DNA of 64,000 nucleotides from Streptomyces sp. CB03234 (lineage in GTDB: Bacteria > Actinomycetota > Actinomycetes > Streptomycetales > Streptomycetaceae), in NCBI RefSeq assembly GCF_001905885.1, contig NZ_LIYH01000001.1, positions 1,180,169-1,244,168 of the forward strand. The letters are read 5' to 3'. The position numbers and the translations under genes are program-made. The notes beneath the pieces are model-generated. The model saw only the letters and a list, made by a program, of their open reading frames with translations. It was not told the DNA's origin and searched no databases. Numbering within the stretch: the stretch's first letter is position 1; every line of letters starts with the position of its first letter. Below are positions 63,272 to 64,000 of the stretch, in pieces.

Positions 63272-64000
63272 CACGCGCGCTCGCACACGAAGACGGCCGT
63301 GCCCGGGATCAGGTTTCCGCGCAAGGGGGACCAGCCGCCCCACTCCTGGGTGTTCCAGGCGGGCCACTCCGGCTCGACCAGGTCCACCAGCCGGAACCCG
63401 CCCGCCACGACGTCCCGCACCCGGTCCCCGAGGGTCCGGTGGTGCTCCACGTACACGGCATCGCCCTCCTCGTCCTGCTCCACATAAGGGGTGCGGTCGA
63501 AGTAGGAGGCGGACACCGACAGGCCCTCCGGACCCGGCTCGTCGGGGAAGGCCCACCGGATCGGATGGGTCACGGAGAACACCCACCGTCCGCCCGGCCG
63601 CAGCACCCTGCGCACCTCCTTGAAGACCCGTACCGGATCGGCCACGAAGGGCACCGCCCCGTACGCCGAACACGCCAGGTCGAAGGAGCCGTCCCGGAAC
63701 GGCAGCGCCGTGGCGTCGGCCTCCACCAGGGGCACGTCCCGGCCGATACGGAGGGCGTGCTGGAGCTGCCGGTGGGACAGGTCCAGCGCGACGGGACGCG
63801 CCCCTTGCGCGGCCAGCCAGCGCGAACACTGGGCGGCGCCCGCGCCGATCTCCAGTACGTCCCGCCCCTCGACGTCTCCCAGGAGACCCGCGTCGGCCTC
63901 GTCCAGTCCCTCCGGCCCCCACACGAACCGGTCGTCCCCGAGGAACGCCCCGTGCTCGCTCTGGTACTCGTCCGCGTTCCGGTCCCACCAGCCACGGCTC
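63271..64000 (-). CDS. class I SAM-dependent methyltransferase, 5' end outside window
   Basis: The frame is open to the window edge, so the start lies beyond 64000; 242 residues are visible. The visible N-terminal segment SRGWWDRNADEYQSEHGAFL precedes motif I VLEIGAGAAQCSRWLA (SAM binding), ALDLSHRQLQHALRI (acidic end of strand 2), ADATALPFRDGSFDLACSAY (motif II/III) and VLRPGGRWVFSVTHPIRWAF. This is a type 11 methyltransferase; the small-molecule or RNA substrate is unknown. A GTG at 63924 would begin 25 residues in, but the extended N-terminus matches the family better. It is coupled to hrpB by a TGATG overlap. Confidence 0.85.
   Translation of the reverse strand, partial: SRGWWDRNADEYQSEHGAFLGDDRFVWGPEGLDEADAGLLGDVEGRDVLEIGAGAAQCSRWLAAQGARPVALDLSHRQLQHALRIGRDVPLVEADATALPFRDGSFDLACSAYGAVPFVADPVRVFKEVRRVLRPGGRWVFSVTHPIRWAFPDEPGPEGLSVSASYFDRTPYVEQDEEGDAVYVEHHRTLGDRVRDVVAGGFRLVDLVEPEWPAWNTQEWGGWSPLRGNLIPGTAVFVCERA

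Overview
The window is high-GC actinobacterial chromosome, almost certainly Streptomyces. Codons end mostly in G or C, there are many GTG starts and ATGA/GTGA overlaps, and the gene content is typical of the genus: RNase Sa with a barstar, an SprT-type trypsin, a KstR2-type catabolic cluster, a DUF3068 protein, and the run polA ... livJHMGF, pdtaR, pyk. From memory that last run matches the S. coelicolor SCO2003-SCO2014 neighbourhood; no search was run. No rRNA, CRISPR array, transposase or prophage was seen. One tRNA-like gene is present.

Layout. 1-9.2 kb: a 5'-truncated NACHT/pentapeptide/WD40 protein, a VWA protein, a HutD-like protein, a secreted protein, a Ser/Thr kinase carrying a lytic-transglycosylase-like ectodomain, an FHA protein, a lipoprotein and another secreted protein. 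9.2-22.7 kb: genes resembling the KstR2 regulon for steroid C/D-ring (HIP) breakdown, in two blocks. Block 1 has two acyl-CoA dehydrogenases, an SDR, a TetR regulator and a thiolase. Block 2 has IpdC, IpdB, IpdA, EchA20 and two SDRs. A cold-shock protein, a DEAD-box helicase and a tyrosine phosphatase lie between them. Each block has a divergent promoter carrying the same 17-bp motif, which suggests joint control by the regulator encoded in block 1. The last SDR carries a repetitive insertion of about 195 residues.

23-31.4 kb: RNase Sa plus barstar, an ankyrin/HEAT protein, a metallopeptidase-like protein, SprT trypsin, a GH35 beta-galactosidase with a divergent AraC regulator, chorismate mutase and a DUF6183-like protein. 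31.5-41.5 kb: aminopeptidase N, a PLP decarboxylase plus N-hydroxylase pair (siderophore-type, without the later enzymes), a Tat-exported 5'-nucleotidase, a SIMPL protein and pyruvate kinase. 41.5-43.2 kb: a LAGLIDADG/HTH protein beside an odd class I tRNA with a CAA anticodon, then PdtaR.

43.3-49.2 kb: a branched-chain amino-acid ABC transporter operon (livJHMGF, minus strand). 49.2-50.85 kb: long G-rich spacer holding a frameshifted remnant of a secreted Xaa-Pro dipeptidyl-peptidase. 50.85-57.6 kb: PaaI thioesterase, a molybdopterin oxidoreductase, DNA polymerase I and a DUF4184 protein. 57.8-64 kb: a secreted transglycosylase with a (TP)n linker, a 46-residue membrane protein, a DUF3068 protein, HrpB helicase and a methyltransferase that runs off the window.

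Strong inverted repeats mark many transcription-unit ends. By eye the top strand is strongly C-rich from about 27 to 41.5 kb whichever strand is coding, and turns G-rich after that to about 50.8 kb.
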